From: Ancylobacter novellus
GTDB lineage: Bacteria; Pseudomonadota; Alphaproteobacteria; Rhizobiales; Methylopilaceae
Assembly (NCBI GenBank): GCA_003241695.1
Contig: QFPN01000003.1
Span: forward strand, 414,857-478,856
Length of the DNA: 64,000 bases
Direction of reading: 5' to 3'
Shown here: positions 10,055 to 19,333 of the stretch, piece after piece
How positions within the stretch are numbered: the first letter of the stretch is position 1
Layout of the letters: every line of letters starts with the position of its first letter
Program-made: the position numbers and the translations under genes
Notes under the pieces: generated by a model
What the model was told of the DNA's origin: nothing
What the model saw: only the letters and a program-made list of their open reading frames with translations
Database searches by the model: none

Positions 10055-10456
10055 ATGATCGGCCTCGTTCTAGTCACTCACGGGCGTCTAGCCTGTGAGT
10101 TCCGCTCAGCCCTCGAACATGTCGTGGGGCCTCAGGATCAGATCGCGACCATCACGATCGATCCGGAAGACGACATGGAGGCGCGCCGCGGGGACATCCT
10201 CACGGCCGTGCGCGAGGTCGACCGCGGCGACGGGGTCGCCGTGCTGACCGACATGTTCGGCGGCACGCCCTCCAATCTCGCGATCTCGTGCATGGACGGC
10301 CGCAAGGTCGAGGTGATCGCGGGCATCAACCTGCCCATGCTGATCAAGCTCGCGACGGTGCGACCCAATCTGCCGCTCGAAGCCGCGGTGACGCAGGCGC
10401 AGGAGGCCGGCCGCAAATACATCAATGTGGCGAGCCAAGTTCTGTCGGTGAAATGA
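10055..10456 (+). CDS. PTS EIIA component, mannose type (regulatory)
   Basis: A 133-residue EIIA-Man fold protein. It begins MIGLVLVTHGRLACEF with the phospho-acceptor His9, and contains LTDMFGGTPSNLAISCM and INLPMLIKLATVR, all conserved in the family. The ATG at 10055 is preceded by GGAGA and matches homologues. No EIIB/EIIC permease is present, so this is a phosphoryl-relay sensor (PtsM/ManX in rhizobial naming) and not part of a sugar importer. It is coupled to HPr by an ATGA overlap. Confidence 0.92.
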   Translation: MIGLVLVTHGRLACEFRSALEHVVGPQDQIATITIDPEDDMEARRGDILTAVREVDRGDGVAVLTDMFGGTPSNLAISCMDGRKVEVIAGINLPMLIKLATVRPNLPLEAAVTQAQEAGRKYINVASQVLSVK

Positions 10457-10749
10457 CCATGACCCTGACGGAGAATTCGGCGACGGCGAGGGAGCTTGCG
10501 ATCGTCAACAAGCGCGGTCTCCACGCCCGCGCCTCGGCGAAGTTCGTGCAGACCGTCGAACGCTTCGACGCGGCCGTGAAGGTCAGCCGCGCCGGAGAGA
10601 CTGTCACCGGCGGCTCGATCATGGGGCTGATGATGCTCGCGGCCGGCCCCGGCACCACGATCCATGTCGAGGCCACCGGCCCCGAGGCCGAAGCCGCCAT
10701 CGCCGCGCTCGCCGCGCTCGTCGAGAACAAGTTCGGCGAGGAGGAATAA
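10453..10749 (+). CDS. ptsH: Phosphocarrier protein HPr
   Basis: A 98-residue HPr with the active-site His24 in NKRGLHARASAKFVQ and the HprK target Ser55 in TVTGGSIMGLMML. Both regulatory residues are intact, consistent with the upstream hprK. A short N-terminal extension (about 9 residues) precedes the fold. The start overlaps the EIIA stop (ATGA). A hairpin terminator follows directly. It relays phosphate from EI (not in this window) to the EIIA component. Confidence 0.95.
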   Translation: MTMTLTENSATARELAIVNKRGLHARASAKFVQTVERFDAAVKVSRAGETVTGGSIMGLMMLAAGPGTTIHVEATGPEAEAAIAALAALVENKFGEEE

Positions 10750-10782
10750 AAAAAGGCCGCGCCCTCGACGGACGCGGCCTTC
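10750..10782. terminator. Bidirectional hairpin terminator between ptsH and the Tim44-like gene
   Basis: A 9-bp stem AAGGCCGCG (10753-10761) / CGCGGCCTT (10773-10781) with an A-run before it (10748-10754). It gives a good T-run only on the minus strand, and so mainly ends the Tim44-like gene. It also follows ptsH by three bases. Confidence 0.8.
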
Positions 10783-10855
10783 TCCTCAGATCTCAGTCGG
10801 TGCGCCGCGCGGTCGCCATGCAGCCGGCTACGGCTTGAAGCGGATCTCTTTTACC

Positions 10856-11917
10856 TCAGCCCTGCTGCTGGATCGCCGAGAGCAGCCATCGGCCGCCGTT
10901 GCGCGAGCGCACGAAGGTCCAGAGTTCGACCGCTTCCTCCCTGGCGTGCGGATCGCCGTCGACTACCCGGCCGGTGGCGCGGTCTTCGGTGACGTCTACG
11001 AGCTCGTAGCGCATCGCGACGGTCGCGTAGTCGCGGCCCTGCTCGCTCCAGCTTTCGGCGAGATCGCCCTGCAGCAGCTTCACGCCGCTCACCTTGTTGA
11101 CGACGCCGCGGCTCGCATCCTCGGCGAGGTCTTCGCCGAACATCTCGACCATCTCCGGCGTCGCGAGCCCGCGCAGGCGCGAAAGGTCCTGCCGGGACCA
11201 GGCGTCCTGCACGTCCGTCAGCATCCGCTCGAAATCGTCGAAGTCGGACGGCTCGAGCGACAGGTCGCTCGAGGCCGCGCTGTGGCCGGCCGCGTACCCG
11301 CCGCCGAGCCCGTAGGACGACCGGCCGCCGCTCTGATCGTCAACGCGGTCGCGCGACGCGCCCATGGCGCCCTGTCCCATGCCGCCCTGTCCGATGCCGC
11401 CCGATCCCATGCCGTAAGGCGAAGCGCCCGCCGCGGCCGTCTGAGGCTCCTGCCGGCGGCGCATCCAGTTCATGATCAGGCGCGCGACGATGATGATGAG
11501 GCCGACCTGGATCAGTAGGCCGAGAATGGAGGCCATCGAGCCGAGGCCGCCGAAGAAGCCGTTGCCCGCGAGCAGGCCGAACAGACCCGCGCCCAGCAGG
11601 CCGCCCATCAGGCCGGCGCCGAAACCGCCGAAGCGTCCGCCGAACATCCCGCCCTGATTGCCCGCGCGCGAGGCCGCCGAAGGCGCTCCGACGCCGCCGG
11701 GCTGTCCCGGCTGGGTGATCGAGCGCTGCATCGACGCGGCCCCCGGCGAGGTCGCGGTCGGCGGAGGCGCGTTGAAGGTCTTCGAGCCGCGGCTGCCGAA
11801 GCTGCCGCTGCGTCCGGCGCGGGCGTCCGCGTCCTGGGGGATCACGGTCGCGCCCACGACGAGAACCGCGGCGAAAACCGCGAGCGCGCGGCGGAGGGAA
11901 AACCTGGCGAAGCGCAT
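10856..11917 (-). CDS. Tim44-like domain protein, membrane-associated
   Basis: A 353-residue protein. The N-terminal signal/anchor (about 8-32, ALAVFAAVLVVGATVIPQDADA) is followed by a Gly/Phe-rich low-complexity stretch (about 85-125, repeated GGRFGGFGAGLMGG). A second hydrophobic helix (about 132-150, ILGLLIQVGLIIIVARLIMNW) follows, then a Gly/Met-rich linker. The C-terminal Tim44 domain (about 210-353) has EPSDFDDFERMLTDVQDAWSRQDLSRLRGLATPEM and a final GRWLLSAIQQ. Bacterial Tim44 (TimA) proteins are common in alphaproteobacteria and have an unsettled envelope role. The ATG at 11917 has AAGG at 6 bases; another in-frame ATG two codons upstream abuts that site. Confidence 0.85.
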   Translation of the reverse strand: MRFARFSLRRALAVFAAVLVVGATVIPQDADARAGRSGSFGSRGSKTFNAPPPTATSPGAASMQRSITQPGQPGGVGAPSAASRAGNQGGMFGGRFGGFGAGLMGGLLGAGLFGLLAGNGFFGGLGSMASILGLLIQVGLIIIVARLIMNWMRRRQEPQTAAAGASPYGMGSGGIGQGGMGQGAMGASRDRVDDQSGGRSSYGLGGGYAAGHSAASSDLSLEPSDFDDFERMLTDVQDAWSRQDLSRLRGLATPEMVEMFGEDLAEDASRGVVNKVSGVKLLQGDLAESWSEQGRDYATVAMRYELVDVTEDRATGRVVDGDPHAREEAVELWTFVRSRNGGRWLLSAIQQQG

Positions 11918-12200
11918 CGTCATCCTTCGGTCTGCGATCCACGGCCCGCGACGCGCGAACCTGCGTGTCAGATGGTCTTGCCGTCAGGCTATGTCATCAC
12001 CGGGCGCGACGCGGAAAGCTCGCAAGGCCTCACGTTGTCGGGAAGAGGCCGTGAACGCCGCGACCGCGCCGCCGTTCCGCCGCGGTGCGGCCCAAATGTC
12101 ACTGCCGCGGCCAACCGCCCCATCGTCCGCTTTAACGCTCGATGATGACGCTTCCTTTGGACTAGATGAACGCCATGATGCTTCTCGTCGAGATTCGCGC

Positions 12201-12662
12201 GTGATCCGCGCCGCCTTGCCCGTCGCAATCATCGCCGCTGCGATGGGAGCGATCGGGTGCGGCGTCGCAGTTGCAGACGCAGCCTCGCCGCAGGCCCGAA
12301 CGGCGATCGGCCCCGCCCCATGGGCGGAGGTGGCGATCTCCCCGATCTTCGATCCCGACGACGCCTACGTGTTCGGCGACGTGGTCCACTCCCGCCGCCT
12401 CGACGGCGACGCAGCGGCCGCAGCGGCGCTGATCGACCGCGAACTCATGGACGGCGACGACGACGAAACGGAGTCCTGGGCCGGCGGCTCCGCGTCGCTC
12501 GGCCGGGTGGCCGGAGCTTTCGCGAGCTTCACGAATTTCGGGGCGGAGGGCGAGGCTTACGCGTCCGTCGGCCTTGCGCGGGCCGGCGGAACGACGATCC
12601 GGATCGCCCGCGCCGTAAACCCGTCGCCCTTCGCCGTGGCCGTCGCCCTGTCCGACAACTGA
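12201..12662 (+). CDS. Hypothetical secreted protein
   Basis: A 153-residue frame from a GTG start. Residues 1-26 look like a signal peptide (IRAALPVAIIAAAMGAIGCG...VADA). The mature part has no domain I recognise; it is Ala/Asp-rich and includes an acidic DGDDDE patch. It lies between the Tim44-like gene and ahcY, and ends 74 bases before the ahcY palindrome. The start is uncertain, and the gene could be spurious, since long open frames are common at this GC content. Confidence 0.45.
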   Translation: MIRAALPVAIIAAAMGAIGCGVAVADAASPQARTAIGPAPWAEVAISPIFDPDDAYVFGDVVHSRRLDGDAAAAAALIDRELMDGDDDETESWAGGSASLGRVAGAFASFTNFGAEGEAYASVGLARAGGTTIRIARAVNPSPFAVAVALSDN

Positions 12663-12736
12663 GCCGACCCGGCGACGAACGTTCCGATCGCAGGATCGTG
12701 TTCGCGCATCGTCGCGCCCGCCTCGGGCAGGCAAGC

Positions 12737-12758
12737 GACATAAAGACTTCTTTATGTC
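12737..12758. promoter_or_regulatory. Perfect 9-4-9 palindrome upstream of ahcY, candidate SahR-type operator
   Basis: GACATAAAG (12737-12745) and CTTTATGTC (12750-12758) are exact reverse complements around ACTT, about 100 bp before ahcY. It is an AT-rich island in GC-rich DNA. The ATAAAG-N-CTTTAT core resembles sites of ArsR-family regulators, and SahR (an ArsR-type sensor of S-adenosylhomocysteine) controls ahcY in many Proteobacteria. The assignment to SahR is from memory of that motif and is not tested. Confidence 0.6.
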
Positions 12759-12860
12759 TTTATTGAACGAACGCCCCGACCGTGCTAGGCGTCGCCGCGA
12801 GAGACGCGACAGGCCGCTCACGCGGCCAGCGTCGCGCGCGACACGAGGATTCTGTTTCCA

Positions 12861-14297
<1,437 letters not shown>

Positions 14298-14315
14298 GGC
14301 GGAACGCGCCTCTAG

Positions 14316-14339
14316 GCTCCCTCCCGCTCGGGAGGGAGC
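14316..14339 (+). terminator. Hairpin downstream of ahcY
   Basis: A perfect 11-bp stem GCTCCCTCCCG / CGGGAGGGAGC has a 2-base loop, 18 bases after the stop. It lacks a T-run, so it may be a weak terminator or 3' stabiliser. It also resembles the C/G-rich palindromes found elsewhere in the window. Confidence 0.55.
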
Positions 14340-14560
14340 GGACGGCGACGGCCATCGTTCCGCGCAGGCTTTTCCCCAGGCCGTCCACAGCCCCTTCAAC
14401 AGCCTGTCGATTTCACGCCCGCGTTGCCTTGCGGACTCTGTGAGACCGAGTCCCGAGCCGGTATCGTCGGACTGATTCGGGGACGGCGCGGCGATTTCGG
14501 CCGCGTGCGGCTCGCGGGCGCGGCGTGCGTTCGCGGGGCATCGGGGGCTTCAAGAAGCGC

Positions 14561-17005
14561 ATGTCCGCACGCTCGAGGTCGAGGACCGCGCTTCTGACGT
14601 CCGCGGCGGCGGCCGCAGGCGTCGCCTCGTCCGCGGGGCCGGCGCAGGCCGCCGCGCTCGCCGCCTCCGAGGCGGCCGCGCTCTCGCTGTTCCTCGGCGC
14701 GATCTTCGTCGCCGTCACGGCCTCCGTGCTGCTGCTTCGCGCCCGCGCCCGGCTCGCGGCGCTCGTCGCCTCGTCGGCGGCGTCCGAACGCGACCTGCGC
14801 TCACGCCTAGACCGGGCGGAGGCCGAACTCGCGGCCGACGACCGCGTCACCGTAACATGGACCGCAGGCGCCTCCGAGCCGCAGATCGCCGGCGACACGG
14901 CCCGGCTCGCGGGGCTGCCGCCCGGTCGCCGGCTGCTCGCCTTCGGCGCGTGGCTCGATCCCAGGGTCGCTCAAGCGCTCGAAGACCGCCTCGCTGCGCT
15001 GCGCGAGCGCGGCGAGCCGTTCCGCCTGACGCTCCCGACCGCGGGCGGCGCGCATATCGAGGCCGACGGACGACCGATCGGCGCGGCCGTCACGCTGCGG
15101 CTCAAGGACGTCACCGGAGATCGACTGGCGAGGACAGAGATCGAGGCCGAGAACGCGGCGCTCAAGGGCTCGCTCGGACGGCTGACCGCGCTGTTCGAGA
15201 GCCTGATCCAGCCGGTGTGGCTGCGCGACGACGCCGGACGGATCGTCTACGCCAACGAGGCCTACGCCCGCGCCGTCGAGGCGAAGGACGGCCCGGCCGC
15301 CGTCGCGCGGGCCGCGGAATTCCTGGATCAGACCGACCGCGCGAACGCCCGCCGCGCGATCGAGGCCGGCCACGTCTTCCGCAAGCGCGCCCCGGCGGTC
15401 TTCGCCGGCCAGCGGCGGATCTTCGACGTGGTCGAGGCGCCGTCTCCGGTCGGCTCCGCCGCGATCGCGATCGACGTCTCCGAACTCGAGGACGTGCGCG
15501 CGGACCTGTCGCGCCAGATGGACGCGCATCGCCGGACCCTGGACGAGTTGACGACCGCGGTGGCGATCTTCCGCGCCAACGGCGCCCTTGTGTTCCACAA
15601 TCAGGCGTTCCGCCAGCTTTGGGCGCTCGAAGCCGCATTCCTCGAAAGCGGCCCGACCGATGGCGCGGTGCTGGACCGGCTCCGCGCCGATCGGAAACTT
15701 CCGGAGGAAGCCGACTTCCGAACCTGGAAGGCGGGGCTTCATCAGGCCTATCAGGCGATCGAATCCCGCGAGCACTGGTGGCACCTGCCCGACCGGAGAA
15801 CGATCCGCGTCGTCGCGGCGCCCAATCCGCAGGGCGGAGTGACGTATCTGTTCGACGACGTCACCGAGCGGCTTGCGCTCGAAAGCCGATTCAACGCGCT
15901 GCTCAAGGTTCAGAGCGAGACCATCGACCATCTGAAAGAAGCGGTCGCGGTGTTCGGCTCCGACGGGCGGCTCAGGCTCCACAACCCGGCCTTCGAGGCG
16001 CTGTGGACGTTCTCGGCGGAGGAGCTGAAGGGCCGGCCTCACGCCGACCAGATCCTCAGGGCCTGCGGCCAGCGCCACGCCGACGCGGAGCTCTGGAGCC
16101 GACTCAAGATGGCGATGACCGCCATGCCGGAAGAGCGCAAGCCCGTCGCCGCCCGGATCGACCTCGACGACGGCGCCATCGTCGATCTCGTCGCCCTGCC
16201 GCTGCCGGACGGCGGCACGCTCACCACCTTCACCGACGTCTCGGCCTCCGTGAACGTCGAGCGCGCGCTGCGCGACCGCGCCGAAGCGCTCGAGGCCGCG
16301 GACCGGCTGAAGGACGACTTCGTCAAGAACGTCTCCTACGAGCTGCGCGCCCCGCTCACCAACACGATCGGCTTCGGCCAGCTGCTCGGCGATCCGCGCA
16401 TGGGCGAACTCAATCCGAAGCAGAAGGAATATGTCGACCACATCGTGTCGTCGGCCTCCGCCCTGCTCGCGATCATCAACGACATTCTCGACCTCGCCAC
16501 CATCGACGCCGGCGCGATGGAGCTCGCGGTCTCCGACGTCGACCCGCGAGCCGCGATCGAGGCCGCGGCGGAGGGCGTGCGCGACCGGCTCGCGGAAGCC
16601 GGCCTCGGCCTCCAGATCGACGTGGCGCCGGACGTCGGGACCTTCGAGGCCGACGCCAAGCGCGTGCGCCAGGTGCTGTTCAACCTGCTGTCGAACGCGA
16701 TCGGCTTCTCGAAGCCCGGCGTCGCGGTGACGATCAGCGCGCGCCGCGAGGGCCGCGACATGCTGTTCCGGGTCGCCGACCGCGGCGCCGGCATTCCGCC
16801 GGACCAACTCGCCCGGGTGTTCGACCGCTTCGAGAGCCGCTCGTCCGGCTCCCATTCGCGGGGCGTCGGACTCGGCCTGTCGATCGTGCGCTCGCTGATG
16901 GAGCTTCACGGCGGAACGGTATCCTTGCAGTCGGCGCCCGGCGAGGGCACCGTCGTCACCTGCCGCTTCCCCGCGGGCGGCGCCGCGATGAAGGCCGCGC
17001 AATGA
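14561..17005 (+). CDS. divL: DivL-type pseudo-histidine kinase with tyrosine in the H-box
   Basis: An 814-residue membrane-anchored sensor kinase. A hydrophobic segment near the N-terminus (LSLFLGAIFVAVTASVLLL, about 45-63) precedes several PAS-like modules (about 190-540; each ends in a VTE/DVT/DVS-type strand). The dimerisation helix then reads KNVSYELRAPLTNTIGF, with Tyr593 where histidine kinases carry the phospho-acceptor His. The HATPase domain is intact (LFNLLSNAIGFS, DRGAGIPP, GVGLGLSIVRSLMELHGG). Tyr-for-His replacement plus multiple PAS domains is the signature of DivL, which controls CckA and so the CtrA cell-cycle pathway. The start ATG was preferred over a GTG at 14525. ATGA overlap couples it to tsaE-amgK. 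Confidence 0.9.
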   Translation: MSARSRSRTALLTSAAAAAGVASSAGPAQAAALAASEAAALSLFLGAIFVAVTASVLLLRARARLAALVASSAASERDLRSRLDRAEAELAADDRVTVTWTAGASEPQIAGDTARLAGLPPGRRLLAFGAWLDPRVAQALEDRLAALRERGEPFRLTLPTAGGAHIEADGRPIGAAVTLRLKDVTGDRLARTEIEAENAALKGSLGRLTALFESLIQPVWLRDDAGRIVYANEAYARAVEAKDGPAAVARAAEFLDQTDRANARRAIEAGHVFRKRAPAVFAGQRRIFDVVEAPSPVGSAAIAIDVSELEDVRADLSRQMDAHRRTLDELTTAVAIFRANGALVFHNQAFRQLWALEAAFLESGPTDGAVLDRLRADRKLPEEADFRTWKAGLHQAYQAIESREHWWHLPDRRTIRVVAAPNPQGGVTYLFDDVTERLALESRFNALLKVQSETIDHLKEAVAVFGSDGRLRLHNPAFEALWTFSAEELKGRPHADQILRACGQRHADAELWSRLKMAMTAMPEERKPVAARIDLDDGAIVDLVALPLPDGGTLTTFTDVSASVNVERALRDRAEALEAADRLKDDFVKNVSYELRAPLTNTIGFGQLLGDPRMGELNPKQKEYVDHIVSSASALLAIINDILDLATIDAGAMELAVSDVDPRAAIEAAAEGVRDRLAEAGLGLQIDVAPDVGTFEADAKRVRQVLFNLLSNAIGFSKPGVAVTISARREGRDMLFRVADRGAGIPPDQLARVFDRFESRSSGSHSRGVGLGLSIVRSLMELHGGTVSLQSAPGEGTVVTCRFPAGGAAMKAAQ

Positions 17006-18564
17006 AGGGACCCGCCGCCAGGACCATGGCCGCGCGCGAAAAACAGGCCGCCGAAGATCCGGTCTGGGAGATCCTGCTTCCCGACGAGGCGGCGACGCAG
17101 AAGCTCGCCGCGCTCGTCGCGCGCGCGCTGAAGCCCGGAGACCTCGTGACGCTCGGCGGCGAACTCGGCGCCGGTAAGACCACCTTCGCCCGCGCGCTCG
17201 TGCGCGCCCGAGCCGGCGACCCGGAGCTCGAAGCGCCGAGCCCCACCTTCACGCTGCTGCAGACCTACGATCTGCCGCGAGGCCCGATCGTCCACGCCGA
17301 CCTCTACCGCCTCTCGGGGCCGGAGGAGCTCGAGGAGCTCGGCTGGGACGAGGCCGGCGACGACGCCATCGTGCTGGTGGAATGGGCGGACCGGCTCGGC
17401 GCGGTGCTGCCGCCCGACCGGCTGGAGATCGCGCTCGACCTCGGACCCGACGCCGGTTCCCGGAAGGCCCGGATCGTCGGCCACGGCCATTTCGCCGCGA
17501 GGCTGCGGCGGCTGCGCGACGGCCAGCGCTTCCTCGAAACCGCCGGCTGGGGCGATGCGACGCGCGAGCACATCCAGGGCGACGCGTCCTCGCGGCTCTA
17601 CGAGCGCCTCACCCTCGGCGACCGCAGCGCGATTCTGATGGACGCCCCCGCGCGCGCGCCGGGCGCTCCCGTGCGCGACGGCAAGAGCTATTCGGAGATC
17701 GCGAAGCTCGCGCTCGATTCGAAGCCCTTCGTCGCGATCGCCGACGGGCTGCGTGCGCTCGGCTACGGCGCGCCGGAAATCTACGCCGCCGACCTCGCCA
17801 CCGGCTTCCTGCTGGTCGAGGATCTCGGCGTCGAGCCCGTGGTCGCGCTCGGCGCGCCGATCACGAGCCGCTACGAGACGGCCGTCGACCTGCTGGCCGA
17901 CCTCCACGGCAAGGCCGCGCCGGCGGAAACCCCCGTCGGGCGCGAACTCTACCGGCTGCCGGACTATGACATCCCCGCCTTCCTGATCGAATGCGAACTG
18001 CTCTGCGATTGGCACCTGCCCCGTCTGACCGGCGCCGCGGTCGAACCCGAGGCGCGCGAGGCCTTCCGGGAGCTCTGGACCGAAGCCCTGACGCCGGTGC
18101 TCGCCATGGGCCGGACCTGGGCGTTGCGCGACTATCATTCGCCGAACCTCACCTGGCGCGACGACCGCGAGGGGATCGACCGGCTCGGCGTGATCGACTT
18201 CCAGGACGCCTGCATGGGTCCGCCGGCCTATGACGTCGTCTCGCTGCTTCAGGACGCGCGCGTCGACCTGCCGGACGGACTGGAGATGCAGCTCGCCGCC
18301 CGCTATCTCGCCGCGCGCCGCAAGGCCGATCCCGCCTTCGAGCCCCGCGATTTCGCCCGCGCCTACGCCACGCTGGGCGCGCAGCGGGCGACCAAGATCC
18401 TCGGCATCTTCGTGCGGCTCGCCGAACGCGACGGCAAGCCCGGCTATCTCCGTCACATCCCGCGCGTGCGCCGGGCGCTCGACGCCAACCTTGCGCACCC
18501 GGACCTCGCGGCGCTCGCCGCCTGGTACGCCGAGCGGATGCCGCCCGCGGAACAGGACGCGTGA
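17002..18564 (+). CDS. Fused TsaE (tRNA t6A ATPase) and AmgK-like sugar kinase
   Basis: A 520-residue fusion. Residues about 20-165 are TsaE, with P-loop LGGELGAGKTTFARAL (about 51-66), SPTFTLLQTY, and HADLYRL/EWADRL. TsaE supports threonylcarbamoyl-adenosine formation on tRNA. Residues about 175-520 are an aminoglycoside-phosphotransferase fold with LRDYHSPNLTW (catalytic loop, Asp) and GVIDFQDACMGPPAYD (metal-binding Asp). The gene immediately downstream is a MurU-like uridylyltransferase, so the kinase half is best read as AmgK, which makes MurNAc/GlcNAc-1-phosphate in cell-wall recycling. It overlaps divL by ATGA and murU by GTGA. This fusion recurs in Hyphomicrobiales. Confidence 0.9.
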   Translation: MKGPAARTMAAREKQAAEDPVWEILLPDEAATQKLAALVARALKPGDLVTLGGELGAGKTTFARALVRARAGDPELEAPSPTFTLLQTYDLPRGPIVHADLYRLSGPEELEELGWDEAGDDAIVLVEWADRLGAVLPPDRLEIALDLGPDAGSRKARIVGHGHFAARLRRLRDGQRFLETAGWGDATREHIQGDASSRLYERLTLGDRSAILMDAPARAPGAPVRDGKSYSEIAKLALDSKPFVAIADGLRALGYGAPEIYAADLATGFLLVEDLGVEPVVALGAPITSRYETAVDLLADLHGKAAPAETPVGRELYRLPDYDIPAFLIECELLCDWHLPRLTGAAVEPEAREAFRELWTEALTPVLAMGRTWALRDYHSPNLTWRDDREGIDRLGVIDFQDACMGPPAYDVVSLLQDARVDLPDGLEMQLAARYLAARRKADPAFEPRDFARAYATLGAQRATKILGIFVRLAERDGKPGYLRHIPRVRRALDANLAHPDLAALAAWYAERMPPAEQDA

Positions 18565-19280
18565 CGGGGCCCACCGACGCCATGGTGCTGGCCGCGGGGC
18601 TCGGCACCCGCATGCGGCCGATTACCGACACCAGGCCGAAGCCGCTGGTCGAGGTCGGCGGGCGGACGCTGATCGACCACGTGCTCGACCGGCTGGCCGA
18701 CGCCGGCGTGGCGAAGGCCGTGGTCAACGTGCACCACCACGCCGGGCAGATGGAGGCGCATCTCGCAGGGCGGAAAAGCCCGCCGGTCGAGATCTCGGAC
18801 GAGCGCGAGACGCTGCTCGATTCCGGCGGCGGCGTCGTCAAGGCGCTGCCGCAGCTTGCGGGCGACGCGATCTTCATCCTCAACGCCGACACCTTCTGGC
18901 TCGACGGCGCGAGCCGCAACCTCGATCGCATGCGCGCCGCCTGGGATCCGGAGCGGATGGACGCCCTCCTGCTGGTCGCCGCGCTCACCGCGAGCGTCGG
19001 CTTCGACGGCGCGGGCGACTTCTTCATGGCGCAGGACGGCCGCCTTCGCCGCCGGCCGGAACGGCAGGTGACGCCCTTCGCCTATGCGGGCGTCGCGATC
19101 ATGAGCCGCGCCGCCTTCGACGGCGCTCCGGAAGGCCCGTTCTCGCTCAACCGGCTGTGGAACGACGCGATCGAGTCCGGCCGGCTCTATGGCCTGCGCC
19201 TCGACGGCCTGTGGCTCCATGTCGGCACGCCGCAGGCGATCGTGGAAGCCGAAGAGGCCATCGCGGCGTCGGTGGCGTAA
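18561..19280 (+). CDS. murU: N-acetylmuramate-1-phosphate uridylyltransferase-like nucleotidyltransferase
   Basis: A 239-residue sugar-1-phosphate nucleotidyltransferase. It starts with GTG overlapping the kinase stop. The GT-A signature AMVLAAGLGTRMRPITDTRPKPLVEVGG fills residues 7-34. Downstream are INVHHHA-type (VVNVHHHAGQM), ETLLDSGGGVVKAL and FILNADTFW, the metal-binding acidic motif. Paired with AmgK, MurU makes UDP-MurNAc from recycled MurNAc, bypassing de novo fosfomycin-sensitive synthesis. The pairing and the overlap support this; the enzyme activity is inferred. Confidence 0.85.
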   Translation: MTGPTDAMVLAAGLGTRMRPITDTRPKPLVEVGGRTLIDHVLDRLADAGVAKAVVNVHHHAGQMEAHLAGRKSPPVEISDERETLLDSGGGVVKALPQLAGDAIFILNADTFWLDGASRNLDRMRAAWDPERMDALLLVAALTASVGFDGAGDFFMAQDGRLRRRPERQVTPFAYAGVAIMSRAAFDGAPEGPFSLNRLWNDAIESGRLYGLRLDGLWLHVGTPQAIVEAEEAIAASVA

Positions 19281-19333
19281 ACAGACGCCTTGAGCCGGGA
19301 CAAGAGGATCGCCTCACAGGCTATGCTCGCCCG

